64,000 bases of DNA from Amycolatopsis sp. WAC 01376 (GTDB taxonomy: Bacteria; Actinomycetota; Actinomycetes; Mycobacteriales; Pseudonocardiaceae), in NCBI RefSeq assembly GCF_003947415.1, contig NZ_QHKL01000007.1, positions 496,001-560,000 on the forward strand, read 5' to 3'. The translations under genes were made by a program, and so were the position numbers. Numbering within the stretch: the stretch's first letter is position 1; each line of letters begins with the position of its first letter. The notes under the pieces were generated by a model. It was not told where the DNA came from. It searched no databases and saw nothing but the letters and a program-made list of their open reading frames with translations. Shown here one piece after another: positions 43,343 to 51,024 of the stretch.

Positions 43343-44182
43343 TCAGGGGCGCTTCGCGAGCGCGTAGGCGAGTGCCGGGACGAACTCGCCGGCACGACTG
43401 GTGGAAGCCTCTCCGCACGGTCCGTCGAAGACGCCTGGAGTGGTTAGCCAGAGCAGGTGCAGCTTGTCTCGCTCGGGCCTCAGGACCTGGTTCTGTCCCA
43501 CACGGGCGTCGGCCGGATTGCAGTCCCCGGCGGTCGGTGCTCCGCCGCGGCTGCTGTCGGCCACCATGAAGTAGTCGTTCCTGCCTGTGGCGGCCAGTAG
43601 GTGGTTCCGGATCGCGTTCGCGGCCGCGGTGGTCTCATCGGCGTAACCACGAACGTTGACCGCGAATCCGTCCACGTCCCGCCCCGCCGAGGCGATCTTC
43701 TCCGCGGCGGCCGCCGGTGAGGGCGAATCGGAGACATCGAGCAGGACGATGGTCCGAGCGAGCGCGCCGAGGATCTTCGCGACCGCGGTCGAACACCCCT
43801 CGGCCATTCGGATCACCACCAAGGCGGGCGCCTCCCCGATACCGGCCGCGATCCCGTCGAGCCACGCGCGGTGGCCCGTCCCGCACGCTTCCGCCTGCTT
43901 CGGGTCGACCAGGAGGATCGGCATCGTGCTGGTGGCGGCAGCCTGGGCGACGGTCTGTTTCACCTGGTCTGGTGCGCGAACGAGCTGTGCGGCCGGACGT
44001 GAGGCGATCCGGTCGCGAATGACGTCGGCCTCGGGCCCGGGCGGTGCCGAACGCGCCCAGACAGCGGGCGGGTCGATCGCATTCCCCTCCGGCCCCGCAC
44101 GCCGAGACAAGGGCAAGCAGACAACGAGCGCCAACTGACGGCCGCGGCACCCGCCGACGTTGTCCTTCCCCATCGTCCTCAT
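43343..44182 (-). CDS. GH6-like protein lacking catalytic aspartates
   Basis: 279-aa protein whose frame matches glycoside hydrolase family 6 (cellobiohydrolase/endoglucanase): AWLDGIAAGIGEAPALVVI, GFAVNVRGYADETTAAANAI, YFMVADSSRGGAPTAGDCNP, LLWLTTPGVFDGPCG. In active GH6 enzymes the acid lies in an E-P-D after VVI/VVL and another aspartate in an R-D-C segment; here these read RMAEG and KQAEACG. Thus it is probably a non-catalytic relative, perhaps a carbohydrate-binding protein. The N-terminus has a short hydrophobic run (QLALVVCLPL), a weak signal peptide. It converges on the propeller gene. Confidence 0.7.
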   Translation of the reverse strand: MRTMGKDNVGGCRGRQLALVVCLPLSRRAGPEGNAIDPPAVWARSAPPGPEADVIRDRIASRPAAQLVRAPDQVKQTVAQAAATSTMPILLVDPKQAEACGTGHRAWLDGIAAGIGEAPALVVIRMAEGCSTAVAKILGALARTIVLLDVSDSPSPAAAAEKIASAGRDVDGFAVNVRGYADETTAAANAIRNHLLAATGRNDYFMVADSSRGGAPTAGDCNPADARVGQNQVLRPERDKLHLLWLTTPGVFDGPCGEASTSRAGEFVPALAYALAKRP

Positions 44183-44536
44183 CTTTCACTCGTATTCACG
44201 GGATCGCTAGTCCGTTTTGCCCGTTTGCGCGATACGCGTATCTAGTTTCGCGCTTGCTCGGCGCGAAACCGAGATCAGGTAGAGGCACCGTGATAATGCC
44301 CCTTATGACTGAGTACCTGGAAAGTGGGATCGAATGACGGCTCGAACAGGCCGCGGGGAGGGCGACGGAGGCCGATCGGAAGACACCAGGAGGGACGAGT
44401 TGGGCGCTCTGCGGCCAACTGAGCGCGTTTTGCCTGGTCAGCGCCACCTTTTCGGCAGAGCGAAAAGGTCTGGAGCCGTGTTCCCCTGGCCCATACGTTC
44501 GGGCGGACGGATAACCGACCGTTTCGAGGGGACATC
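44183..44536. other. 354-bp intergenic stretch
   Basis: Separates the GH6-like gene from the small secreted protein and should hold both promoters. I see no gene. Short GC-rich inverted repeats occur (around 44224-44243) without clear meaning. Confidence 0.4.
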
Positions 44537-44926
44537 ATGAGGAACTTGCTTCGGAAAACTTTGCTCGTACTGCCGGGCGTCGCCGCGGCGACACTGCTCG
44601 GCGCCGGCGGCGTGGCGGGGGCCGCGCCCGCGGGCGCGCAGACCGAGCCGGTCCAGACGATGAGCTGCAGCCATTCGCATTCGAACAAGGACAGCGGCGA
44701 GGGCAGGGCGAAGACGGACCTGCGCTACCGGACCGGTCCGCACACCAGCTGTGCCGCGCCGGGACAGGTCAGCAAGGGCACGTTGATCTACTACCACTGC
44801 TGGACGGCCGGCGGTGAGGCCGGTGGGAAACACACTTGGACGTGGGGGCGTATCGCGGGCACGCAGACCGCGGGCTGGTTCGCCGACGCGTATCTCAGCG
44901 ACGGCGGCGCCACGAAACAGTGTTGA
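44537..44926 (+). CDS. small secreted SH3-like protein
   Basis: 129-aa protein with a signal peptide (MRNLLRKTLLVLPGVAAATLLGAGG, cleaved near AGAQ) and a mature domain with four cysteines: SCSHSHSNKD, DLRYRTGPHTSCAAPGQVSKG, YYHCWTAGG and the terminal KQC. The YRTGPHTSC...GTLIYYHC pattern is that of a bacterial SH3-type fold stabilised by disulphides, common in Streptomyces and relatives. GAGGGG precedes the ATG. Function unknown. Confidence 0.75.
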   Translation: MRNLLRKTLLVLPGVAAATLLGAGGVAGAAPAGAQTEPVQTMSCSHSHSNKDSGEGRAKTDLRYRTGPHTSCAAPGQVSKGTLIYYHCWTAGGEAGGKHTWTWGRIAGTQTAGWFADAYLSDGGATKQC

Positions 44927-44938
44927 GCTGAGAAACAC

Positions 44939-44974
44939 GACGTGGCCTGTCCGGTGAGCCGGACAGGCCACGTC
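44939..44974. terminator. 16-bp-stem hairpin between convergent genes
   Basis: GACGTGGCCTGTCCGG and its exact complement surround TGAG, 12 bp after the secreted-protein stop and 3 bp before the last codon of the opposing methyltransferase. Confidence 0.8.
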
Positions 44975-44977
44975 CTG

Positions 44978-45694
44978 TCATACGGCTTCGAGAACGAAGA
45001 ACAGGAAGCCTATGAACGCGGTCTTGCCCGCGAGTTCCTCGGGAAAACGCTCGTGAGCGCCGGGTGCCGGGTAGGGCTCGCTGACGACGGTCGTGCGGAA
45101 TCCTGCCGCGGTGAAGGCGTCGGTCATCGCGTGCAGTGGCCGGTGCCAGAACGTCAGCACGGCTTTCTGACCGCTGAAGGTGTACTCCTCGGACCACTGG
45201 ACGGTCTCGAAGTAGTCGGCTTCAGGGTGGACCAGTTTGAAGATGGTGGGGTGGTTGACGGCCATGATCAACCGGCCGCCGGGCTTCAGCACGCGCCGGA
45301 TCTCGGCCAGCGGCGCGGCCCAGTCTTCCAGGTAATGCAGCACCAGAGCGGCGATGACGTCGTCGAACGCGGCGTCGGGATACGGAAGCGGGCTACCCGC
45401 GTCGGCGACCTGAAGAGCAGCGTCCGCGCCCAGCCGCTTTCGGGCCAGCTCGACCATTTTCGCGCTGGAGTCGAAGCCTGCCACGATCGCGCCCCGGTCG
45501 CGCAGTGCCTCGAACAGCGGGCCCGCTCCACAGCCCGCGTCGAGAATTCGCCTGCCTGCCACGTCTCCGGCCAGCTCCAGGATCGCCGGCCGCGTGTAGT
45601 AGGCGTTCATGAGACTGGTCTCGTTCTCGGCCGCATACGCTTCGGCGAAGGCGTCGTAGTCGGTTTCCGCGAGGCTTTCGGGACTGATCGGCAT
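44978..45694 (-). CDS. class I SAM-dependent methyltransferase
   Basis: 238-aa methyltransferase: RILDAGCGAGPLFEALRDRGA (motif I), VAGFDSSAKMVELA, ADAGSPLPYPDAAFDDV and VLKPGGRLIMAVNHP. Likely small-molecule methylation. The ATG at 45694 starts at MPISPESLAETDYDAFAEAYA, typical for the family; a longer frame upstream crosses the hairpin at 45749 and is unlikely. Confidence 0.87.
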   Translation of the reverse strand: MPISPESLAETDYDAFAEAYAAENETSLMNAYYTRPAILELAGDVAGRRILDAGCGAGPLFEALRDRGAIVAGFDSSAKMVELARKRLGADAALQVADAGSPLPYPDAAFDDVIAALVLHYLEDWAAPLAEIRRVLKPGGRLIMAVNHPTIFKLVHPEADYFETVQWSEEYTFSGQKAVLTFWHRPLHAMTDAFTAAGFRTTVVSEPYPAPGAHERFPEELAGKTAFIGFLFFVLEAV

Positions 45695-45748
45695 ATGGCC
45701 CAATATGGCACAAGCGGGGTTATCGGAATTCGAAAAGGCGCAGCGCCG

Positions 45749-45813
45749 ATCCGATGTCCCCAATGTCGCATTAGGGACGCTGAGCGTCTCCAATGCGACA
45801 TTGGGAACCCGAT
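45749..45813. repeat. imperfect long hairpin
   Basis: CCCAATGTCGCATTAGGGACGCT and its near complement (CCAATGCGACATTGGG) pair around GAG. It sits between the dienelactone-hydrolase stop and the methyltransferase start, all on the minus strand, so it may terminate the upstream gene. Confidence 0.6.
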
Positions 45814-45866
45814 GACTTCCAGCAGCACGTCAGATTCGCGTTACCAACGCAGGTGCCGGGCGCCGT

Positions 45867-46637
45867 CTAGGTCAGCGCGCTACCGAGAAGCGGCAGCAGG
45901 CGTTCCCAGTGGCGCTTCGATCCGGCCGGGTCATAAGCGTCGGTGTCGGACATGGTGAAGCCGTGGACGGTGCCGGGATAGATCTCGCAGCTGTAGCCGA
46001 CACCGGCGGCGTCGAACGCGTGGCTGATCTCGGTGATGGCTTCGGGTGTCATGTCGTTCTCGGCGAGGCCGAGGTGGACTTGCGCGGTGAGATTCGGGAT
46101 CTGCCGGTGCGCACTGTCGGGTTGGTCGGTGACCAGGGCGCCGGGATGGAATCCGGCGACGGCGGCGACCTTGTCCGGGTGGGCTGTCGCGGTGCGCATC
46201 GCGAGGACGGCACCCATGCAGTAGCCGATCGTGGCGACCGGTCCGGCGCTCACCTCGGACTGGGCGGTGAGGAAGCCGACGTAGGCGCCGGCGTCGCTCA
46301 GGGCGCGTTCGGCGGTGTGCGCCTCGATGAGGGGCATGATCTGCCCGAAGAGCGCCGGCCGGTCTTCGGCGGTGATCCGCTCGGGAAGGTCGAACACCGG
46401 CGCCGGGCGGTGCCGGTAGAAGACGTTGGGCACGAGCACGTAGTAGCCGTGCCCGGCCAATTCGCGGGCCATGTCCCAGAGGACTGGTCGTGGACCGAAG
46501 GCGTCCGGGTACAGGAGGACGCCCGGATGCGTTCCGCCTTCGTCCGGGAAGACGGCGAAAGCGTCGGAGTGACCGTCCGGGGTGGGGATGCTGAGTGTGG
46601 TGGCGGAAATGGCGATGCTCCCTTTTCTTGTCTGCAT
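45867..46637 (-). CDS. dienelactone hydrolase-family protein
   Basis: 256-aa alpha/beta hydrolase of the dienelactone hydrolase type: cysteine nucleophile in TIGYCMGAVLAM, D in LGLAENDMTPEA and H in VHGFTMSDTDAYD. Triad C/D/H complete. Substrates range from dienelactones to esters. The ATG at 46637 follows a GGGG. It follows the MBL hydrolase gene by 54 bp on the same strand. Confidence 0.9.
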   Translation of the reverse strand: MQTRKGSIAISATTLSIPTPDGHSDAFAVFPDEGGTHPGVLLYPDAFGPRPVLWDMARELAGHGYYVLVPNVFYRHRPAPVFDLPERITAEDRPALFGQIMPLIEAHTAERALSDAGAYVGFLTAQSEVSAGPVATIGYCMGAVLAMRTATAHPDKVAAVAGFHPGALVTDQPDSAHRQIPNLTAQVHLGLAENDMTPEAITEISHAFDAAGVGYSCEIYPGTVHGFTMSDTDAYDPAGSKRHWERLLPLLGSALT

Positions 46638-46691
46638 GCCCCTTCGAACGTAGCCACGTTTTCGATCACGCGCCGCCACACCGGCGATGGC

Positions 46692-47438
46692 TCACCGCAG
46701 CCGATCGGCCAGACCGGCGGAGGTGAACGCGGCCACCAGGTCTTCGCGGTCTTCGGTGAAGTGGCCCCAGCTGTCGATGTGCACGGGGACGACCGTGCGG
46801 GCACCGAGGATCCGCGTCGCCTCCGCGGCCAGTGCGCTGTCGAGGACGAGCAGGGCGCCGTCGAAGACCGGCTTCAGTCGCGGGGCACCGGCGAAGAGCA
46901 CGGCGGTGTCGACCGGGCCGAACCGGTCGGCGACCTGCCGGACGACGTCGAGTGAGGCGTTGTCGCCGCTGACGTAGACCGTCGGCAGGCCTTGGCCGGT
47001 GAGCACGAAGCCGACGACGTCGCCGGTGATCTTTTCCGCGCCTTCCGGTCCGTGGAGCGCGGGCGCGGCGGTCACGGTCACGGATCCGAGTTCGACGGTC
47101 TCCCAGGTCTCCAGCCCTTTCGCGGTGCCGCCCAGCCTGCCCGCGCCGCTGGGCGTGGTGAGGGTCAGCGACACGTCGGCCAAGAACTCACGGCCGGAAT
47201 TGTCGAGGTTGTCGGGATGTTCGTCGTGGGAGAGCAGGACGGCGTCGACGTGGCCGAGGTCCGCGGGTTTCACCGAGGCCGGGGCGGTCTTGGTGAGACC
47301 GGGCCTCCCGTCGGGCCTCGCGTAGTCGCCGGGCTCGTCGAAGGTCGGGTCGGTCAGGAACCGCAGGCCGCCGTACTCGATCAGCGCGGTCGGCCCGCCG
47401 ATGACCTGGACGGAGAGCTGTTCGCTGATCTGGGTCAT
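46692..47438 (-). CDS. MBL-fold metal-dependent hydrolase
   Basis: 248-aa metallo-beta-lactamase-fold protein of the UlaG-like group: LIEYGGLRFLTDPTFDEP, the metal site H-D-E-H-x-D-N (SHDEHPDNLDN), APALHGPEG, and VSGDNAS and VVPVHIDSWGH further on. The ATG at 47438 follows AGGTGGAAG. It is divergent from a CGNR-type regulator across three copies of the same 9-bp box, so that regulator probably controls it. Confidence 0.88.
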   Translation of the reverse strand: MTQISEQLSVQVIGGPTALIEYGGLRFLTDPTFDEPGDYARPDGRPGLTKTAPASVKPADLGHVDAVLLSHDEHPDNLDNSGREFLADVSLTLTTPSGAGRLGGTAKGLETWETVELGSVTVTAAPALHGPEGAEKITGDVVGFVLTGQGLPTVYVSGDNASLDVVRQVADRFGPVDTAVLFAGAPRLKPVFDGALLVLDSALAAEATRILGARTVVPVHIDSWGHFTEDREDLVAAFTSAGLADRLR

Positions 47439-47466
47439 CTTCCACCTCACGGATAGGTATTGTTCT

Positions 47467-47520
47467 TTCCGTGAGTGACCTTAGCCAGCTCTCACGGAAG
47501 AGTGCAACTACTTCCGTGAG
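47467..47520. promoter_or_regulatory. three TTCCGTGAG boxes (CGNR regulator operator)
   Basis: TTCCGTGAG occurs at 47467-47475 and 47512-47520 and as the reverse complement at 47491-47499, all in the gap between the MBL hydrolase and CGNR genes. The third box ends 8 bp before the CGNR ATG. Confidence 0.7.
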
Positions 47521-47528
47521 GATTCCTC

Positions 47529-48149
47529 ATGGTTGAACCCAGCGCCTACCATGAGAACGTGGACGACACCGCTGCCCTTCCCCCTGCTCCGGGCGCCGAG
47601 CAGTACGTCGCGCTGGCACTCGCCAACACCACCATCGCGCGGCCCGGCGGCCAGTTCACCGACTACCTCGGCACTCCGGCCGCCGCGACGGACTGGCTGG
47701 CCGCGCACGGGCTCGCCCCGGTCGACGCCGGTCTGCGGGAGATGTGCGCGGGCCTGGTCCGGTCGTTGCGTGAACAGGTCCGGGTGCTGCTCGCGGCGAG
47801 GTCCTGCGCGGATCCGGCTCCGCAAAGCGCCCTCGACGCCGTCAACGACGCGCTGAGCAAGGCCCCGACCGCGGAACTTCTGCGCTGGGACCCCGTCCGG
47901 GGGTTGCACCGTACGGCGTCGCATCCGGTCACCCAGATCGTCGAGCACGCGTTGGCGACGCTCGCCGCCAACGCCGCGGACCTGCTGACCGGGCCGGACG
48001 CCGAGCGGATCGCCGCCTGCGGGTCGCCGCCGTGCACCCGGTTCTTCTTGCGCAATGGACGGCGTCAGTGGTGTTCCGTGCGCTGTGGCGACAGGGCCCG
48101 CGCCGCCCGCGCCTACGCCAGGCGCTCGCAGCCGACCGGGGTCGCGTAG
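47529..48149 (+). CDS. CGNR zinc-finger (ABATE-domain) regulator
   Basis: 206-aa protein with an ABATE-like N-terminal region (YVALALANTTIARPGGQFTDYL) and the C-terminal CGNR-type finger ERIAACGSPPCTRFFLRNGRRQWCSVRCGDRARAARAYARR. CGNR proteins are DNA-binding regulators. Three identical boxes lie in front of it, next to the divergent MBL gene. Its 3' end overlaps the membrane-protein gene by 37 bp. Confidence 0.88.
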   Translation: MVEPSAYHENVDDTAALPPAPGAEQYVALALANTTIARPGGQFTDYLGTPAAATDWLAAHGLAPVDAGLREMCAGLVRSLREQVRVLLAARSCADPAPQSALDAVNDALSKAPTAELLRWDPVRGLHRTASHPVTQIVEHALATLAANAADLLTGPDAERIAACGSPPCTRFFLRNGRRQWCSVRCGDRARAARAYARRSQPTGVA

Positions 48150-48928
48150 TCACCGGGCGGCAACGCGGGACGGCTGCGATGCTGCCGGAAACCGAGCAAC
48201 GTCGTCCCGATGCCGAGTACGGCGTAGGCGATCAGCCAGCCGGTGAACTCGGCGGGAGGTCCGTCGCCGAGAAGCGGGTCGTACAGGACGACCACCGCGT
48301 AGACGCCGGGTATCGCGTACTGGCTGTCCATGACACGCAGCTCGGTGTCGACGGCCATCGAAGCCCTGTCTTCGGCGTGGACGGGCCGCCGCAGTGTGCT
48401 GAGGAGGATCACCGAGCAGCACAGGGCGGCCCAGCCGAGCGCGAGGAGCCAGCCCGTCGCGTATGCCTTCGCCTTCGCCGGGGTGCTCAGGTAGACCGCG
48501 AGGGCGAGAGCGACGCCGCCGCCGAAAGTGATCACGAACGAGGACGCGTACCAGCCGCCGAGGATCCCGAGGACCGGCGGGCGTCGCCCGGACCGTCGAT
48601 CCATCACCGGCAGCGGGCCCAGCTCCCGCTCACGGTGCACGTACGACCACCAGAAAGCGACCTGCAGGGCGCCACCGACGAAGCAGAGGTAGACACTGCT
48701 CGGCGCCTCACCGTCACGAAAGTCGACGAACCCGTAGACGATGCCGAGCAGGACACCCACCGCCACCGCGACGGCGAGCCAGCGGAACCGGCCGGGAACA
48801 GTCCGGCTCAGGCGGGGGCCGACCCGGGCGGCGAGCAGCCTCGACGGTGTCACCACCTCGACACCGCGTTTCGCCAGCCACCTCCTGGTCACCGCGATCT
48901 CTTCGAAGCTGAGTGCGCCCTTCGCCAC
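48113..48928 (-). CDS. multi-pass membrane protein, function unknown
   Basis: 271-aa protein with an N-terminal soluble segment (IAVTRRWLAKRGVEVVTPSRLL) and about six membrane segments, including WLAVAVAVGVLLGIVYGFVD and WLLALGWAALCCSVILLST. The GTG at 48928 has GGGGGA upstream. Not recognised as a known family. Confidence 0.65.
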   Translation of the reverse strand: MAKGALSFEEIAVTRRWLAKRGVEVVTPSRLLAARVGPRLSRTVPGRFRWLAVAVAVGVLLGIVYGFVDFRDGEAPSSVYLCFVGGALQVAFWWSYVHRERELGPLPVMDRRSGRRPPVLGILGGWYASSFVITFGGGVALALAVYLSTPAKAKAYATGWLLALGWAALCCSVILLSTLRRPVHAEDRASMAVDTELRVMDSQYAIPGVYAVVVLYDPLLGDGPPAEFTGWLIAYAVLGIGTTLLGFRQHRSRPALPPGDYATPVGCERLA

Positions 48929-48982
48929 TGTTCCCCCTAGCTCGTCTGCCGGGTTCACGCCCGGCGCCGCGCGATGGTTGCC

Positions 48983-50116
48983 TCAACGGTAGGACGCGAA
49001 CCGTTCCAGCAAAGGCTTCGGGGAGTCTTCGGCGAAGCACAGGACAAGGCTTTCGGCGGATTCGGCCGCGGAGGCCTCGCTGCGCGGGAACAGCGCCGTC
49101 TCGTACGCGCTGAGAGCGGCTTCGGCGTCGCCGGGGTGAGCTGCGAGGGCCAGGCCGAGTTCGGCGCCGTCGAGCATCGCGAGGTTGGCGCCTTCGCCGG
49201 CGAACGGCGACATCAGGTGGGCGGCGTCCCCGAGAAGGGTGACGCCGGGGACGCGGTCCCAGCGGTGGCCGACGGGCAGCGCGTGGATCGGCCGTGGGGT
49301 CAGTGCGCCGTCCGCGTCGGTGATCAGCGCTCGCAGGCCCGCGTCCCAGCCGTCGAAGTGGTCCAGCACGGCGGCTTTCGCGGAGGCGGTGTCGCTGAAG
49401 TCGACAGTGGAGATCCAGTCCTCGTCGGTCTTCACCGCGACGTAGACGTGCAGGCTGCCGGTGGTGTCGTGATGCGCCAGGAATCCTTTGGCCTCGCCGA
49501 GTGCGAAGAACATGCCGCTTCCGACGAGCGCGGCGCTCGCGGGGTGGCGGTTCTCGGCGTCGTTCAGGTGCACTTCGACGAAGGAAACGCCCTCATAAGC
49601 CGGCTCGGCGGCCGAGACCAGGGGGCGGACCTTGGACCACGCGCCGTCGGCGCCGATCAGCAGATCCGTGGTGAACGTGGTGCCGTCGGCCAGGATGACC
49701 TCGTGTCCGCCGTTGTCGTGCGCGCGTGCGCCGGTGATCTTGGCGCCCCAGCGCACGGTGCCTTCGGGCAGGGATCCGAGGAGCAAGTCGCGCAGGTCGC
49801 CGCGGGCGACTTCGGGGCGTCCGCCGTCGCCGTCGTCGGTCTCCTCGCGGTGCACGACCGCGTGCCGGTCGAGGATGCGCAGGGCCTCGCCACCGGGATG
49901 CACGAGCGCGCGGAATTCGTCGTGGAGTCCGGCGGCCCGGAGCGCCGACTGCCCGGATTCGACGTGGATGTCGAGCATTCCGCCCTGTGCCCGTGCGGAC
50001 GGCGACGCGTCCAGGTCGAAGACCGCGGACTCGATGCCGTTGACGTGCAGGACGCGGGCGAGGGTGAGGCCGCCGAGGCCGCCGAGGATGATCGCGATGG
50101 GGTGATGTGTGGTCAT
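48983..50116 (-). CDS. FAD-dependent monooxygenase (TetX-like)
   Basis: 377-aa group A flavoprotein monooxygenase: N-terminal FAD loop (AIILGGLGGLTLARVL), the substrate-side LLIGADGAWSKVRPL (the DG motif) and VTLLGDAAHLMSPFAGEGANLAMLDGAEL (the GD motif). The sequence is closest in character to TetX-type and related enzymes that hydroxylate small aromatic or antibiotic molecules; the substrate is not shown. It overlaps the TetR start by 4 bp, so the TetR gene is upstream and the pair is an operon. Confidence 0.87.
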   Translation of the reverse strand: MTTHHPIAIILGGLGGLTLARVLHVNGIESAVFDLDASPSARAQGGMLDIHVESGQSALRAAGLHDEFRALVHPGGEALRILDRHAVVHREETDDGDGGRPEVARGDLRDLLLGSLPEGTVRWGAKITGARAHDNGGHEVILADGTTFTTDLLIGADGAWSKVRPLVSAAEPAYEGVSFVEVHLNDAENRHPASAALVGSGMFFALGEAKGFLAHHDTTGSLHVYVAVKTDEDWISTVDFSDTASAKAAVLDHFDGWDAGLRALITDADGALTPRPIHALPVGHRWDRVPGVTLLGDAAHLMSPFAGEGANLAMLDGAELGLALAAHPGDAEAALSAYETALFPRSEASAAESAESLVLCFAEDSPKPLLERFASYR

Positions 50117-50787
50117 GTCGGGTTCCTTTCGGTTGGCAGGCCGGTGTGCGTGATTCCGGTGATCAGCACCCGCAATCCCCACGACATCCGCTGTCCGGGC
50201 CGCCCGGTGAGCAGGTCGGCCGCGTGCGCCGCGATCTGGGGATGGGTGGTCTCGTCGGCGTCCCGCACGGCACGGGCCAGCGCGTCCCAGTCGTCCGGTG
50301 AGTCCTCCTCGGCGTGCTCGGCCGCGGTCGCCGTCGCGTGCTGGAGGAGGATGTCGATCCCCCACGCGCGCCGCTCGGCCGGCACGTCGCCCTCGGCGAG
50401 GAGGGCGAGCAGGTTCTCGACCAGGCCGAGGTAGTTCTCGCCGCTCGGGCGGGCCACCAGTGCGGACAGGGCGAGGCCGGGGTACTCGAGCAGGGTCGAG
50501 ATGTAGCCGGTGAGCAGCTGTTCGAGCCGGTCGCGCCAGTCGCCTTCGGGCGGCGGCGGGGCGATCGTGCCGAGGAGTTCGTCCAGGATCGCCGCGTGCA
50601 GCTCGGCGGTGTTGCGGACGTAGACGTAGAGCGAGGCCGCGCCGGTGTCGAGCTCCTGCGCCAGGCGGCGCATCGTGACCTTCCGCAGGCCTTCCTCCCG
50701 CAGGATCGCGACCGCGGCGGCGACGATGCCGTCACGGGTCAGCGCGGGTTTGGCCGGTCGTTCCCGGCGGCTCTTCTGGGGTGCCAT
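50113..50787 (-). CDS. TetR-family regulator
   Basis: 224-aa TetR-type repressor: RDGIVAAAVAILREEGLRKVTMRRLAQELDTGAASLYVYVRNTAEL, then a C-terminal TetR_C domain. It lies upstream of the flavin monooxygenase with a 4-bp overlap, and 13 bp upstream of its ATG stands a double palindromic operator. Autorepression and co-regulation of the monooxygenase are expected. Confidence 0.9.
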   Translation of the reverse strand: MAPQKSRRERPAKPALTRDGIVAAAVAILREEGLRKVTMRRLAQELDTGAASLYVYVRNTAELHAAILDELLGTIAPPPPEGDWRDRLEQLLTGYISTLLEYPGLALSALVARPSGENYLGLVENLLALLAEGDVPAERRAWGIDILLQHATATAAEHAEEDSPDDWDALARAVRDADETTHPQIAAHAADLLTGRPGQRMSWGLRVLITGITHTGLPTERNPT

Positions 50788-50799
50788 GCGTCCACTATA

Positions 50800-50828
50800 C
50801 CGAACATGTTCGTAACGAACATGTTCGG
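50800..50828. promoter_or_regulatory. double palindromic TetR operator
   Basis: Two perfect 12-bp palindromes CGAACATGTTCG are separated by TAA, and the whole 29 bp is itself an inverted repeat. It is 12 bp upstream of the TetR ATG. Confidence 0.75.
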
Positions 50829-50901
50829 TCCGGGCCGCGGCGAACCTGACTGCTTCCAACGGGGGGGGTTTGTCCGTCCACTCCGGACTGAAATGACGAA
50901 A

Positions 50902-50924
50902 GCAGGGAGAACAACACTCCCTGC
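50902..50924. terminator. small hairpin upstream of the rifamycin element
   Basis: GCAGGGAG and CTCCCTGC pair perfectly around a 7-nt loop (AACAACA). It lies between the TetR operator and the rifamycin-associated element and may separate the two divergent promoters. Confidence 0.4.
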
Positions 50925-50947
50925 CACTTCTAACGTATAGCGCACCC

Positions 50948-50966
50948 GGGGGCTTGCGGCAAGACC
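50948..50966 (+). promoter_or_regulatory. rifamycin-associated element (RAE)
   Basis: GGGGCTTGCGGCAAGACCC matches the 19-bp RAE described upstream of rifamycin-inactivation genes (arr, rph, rgt, rox) in actinobacteria; the consensus as I remember it ends GGCCC where this has GACCC. It lies 58 bp before the TTG start of the rox gene. In known cases it mediates induction by rifamycins. Confidence 0.85.
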
Positions 50967-51024
50967 CCTGTCGTGCCGCAGAATCTCCCGCCGGACACCA
51001 CGAGCTCGACAATCGGGGGAACTC

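Noticed and set aside
43343..44182. Active secreted cellulase
   Set aside because: Both positions for the catalytic aspartates of GH6 are changed and the signal peptide is weak.
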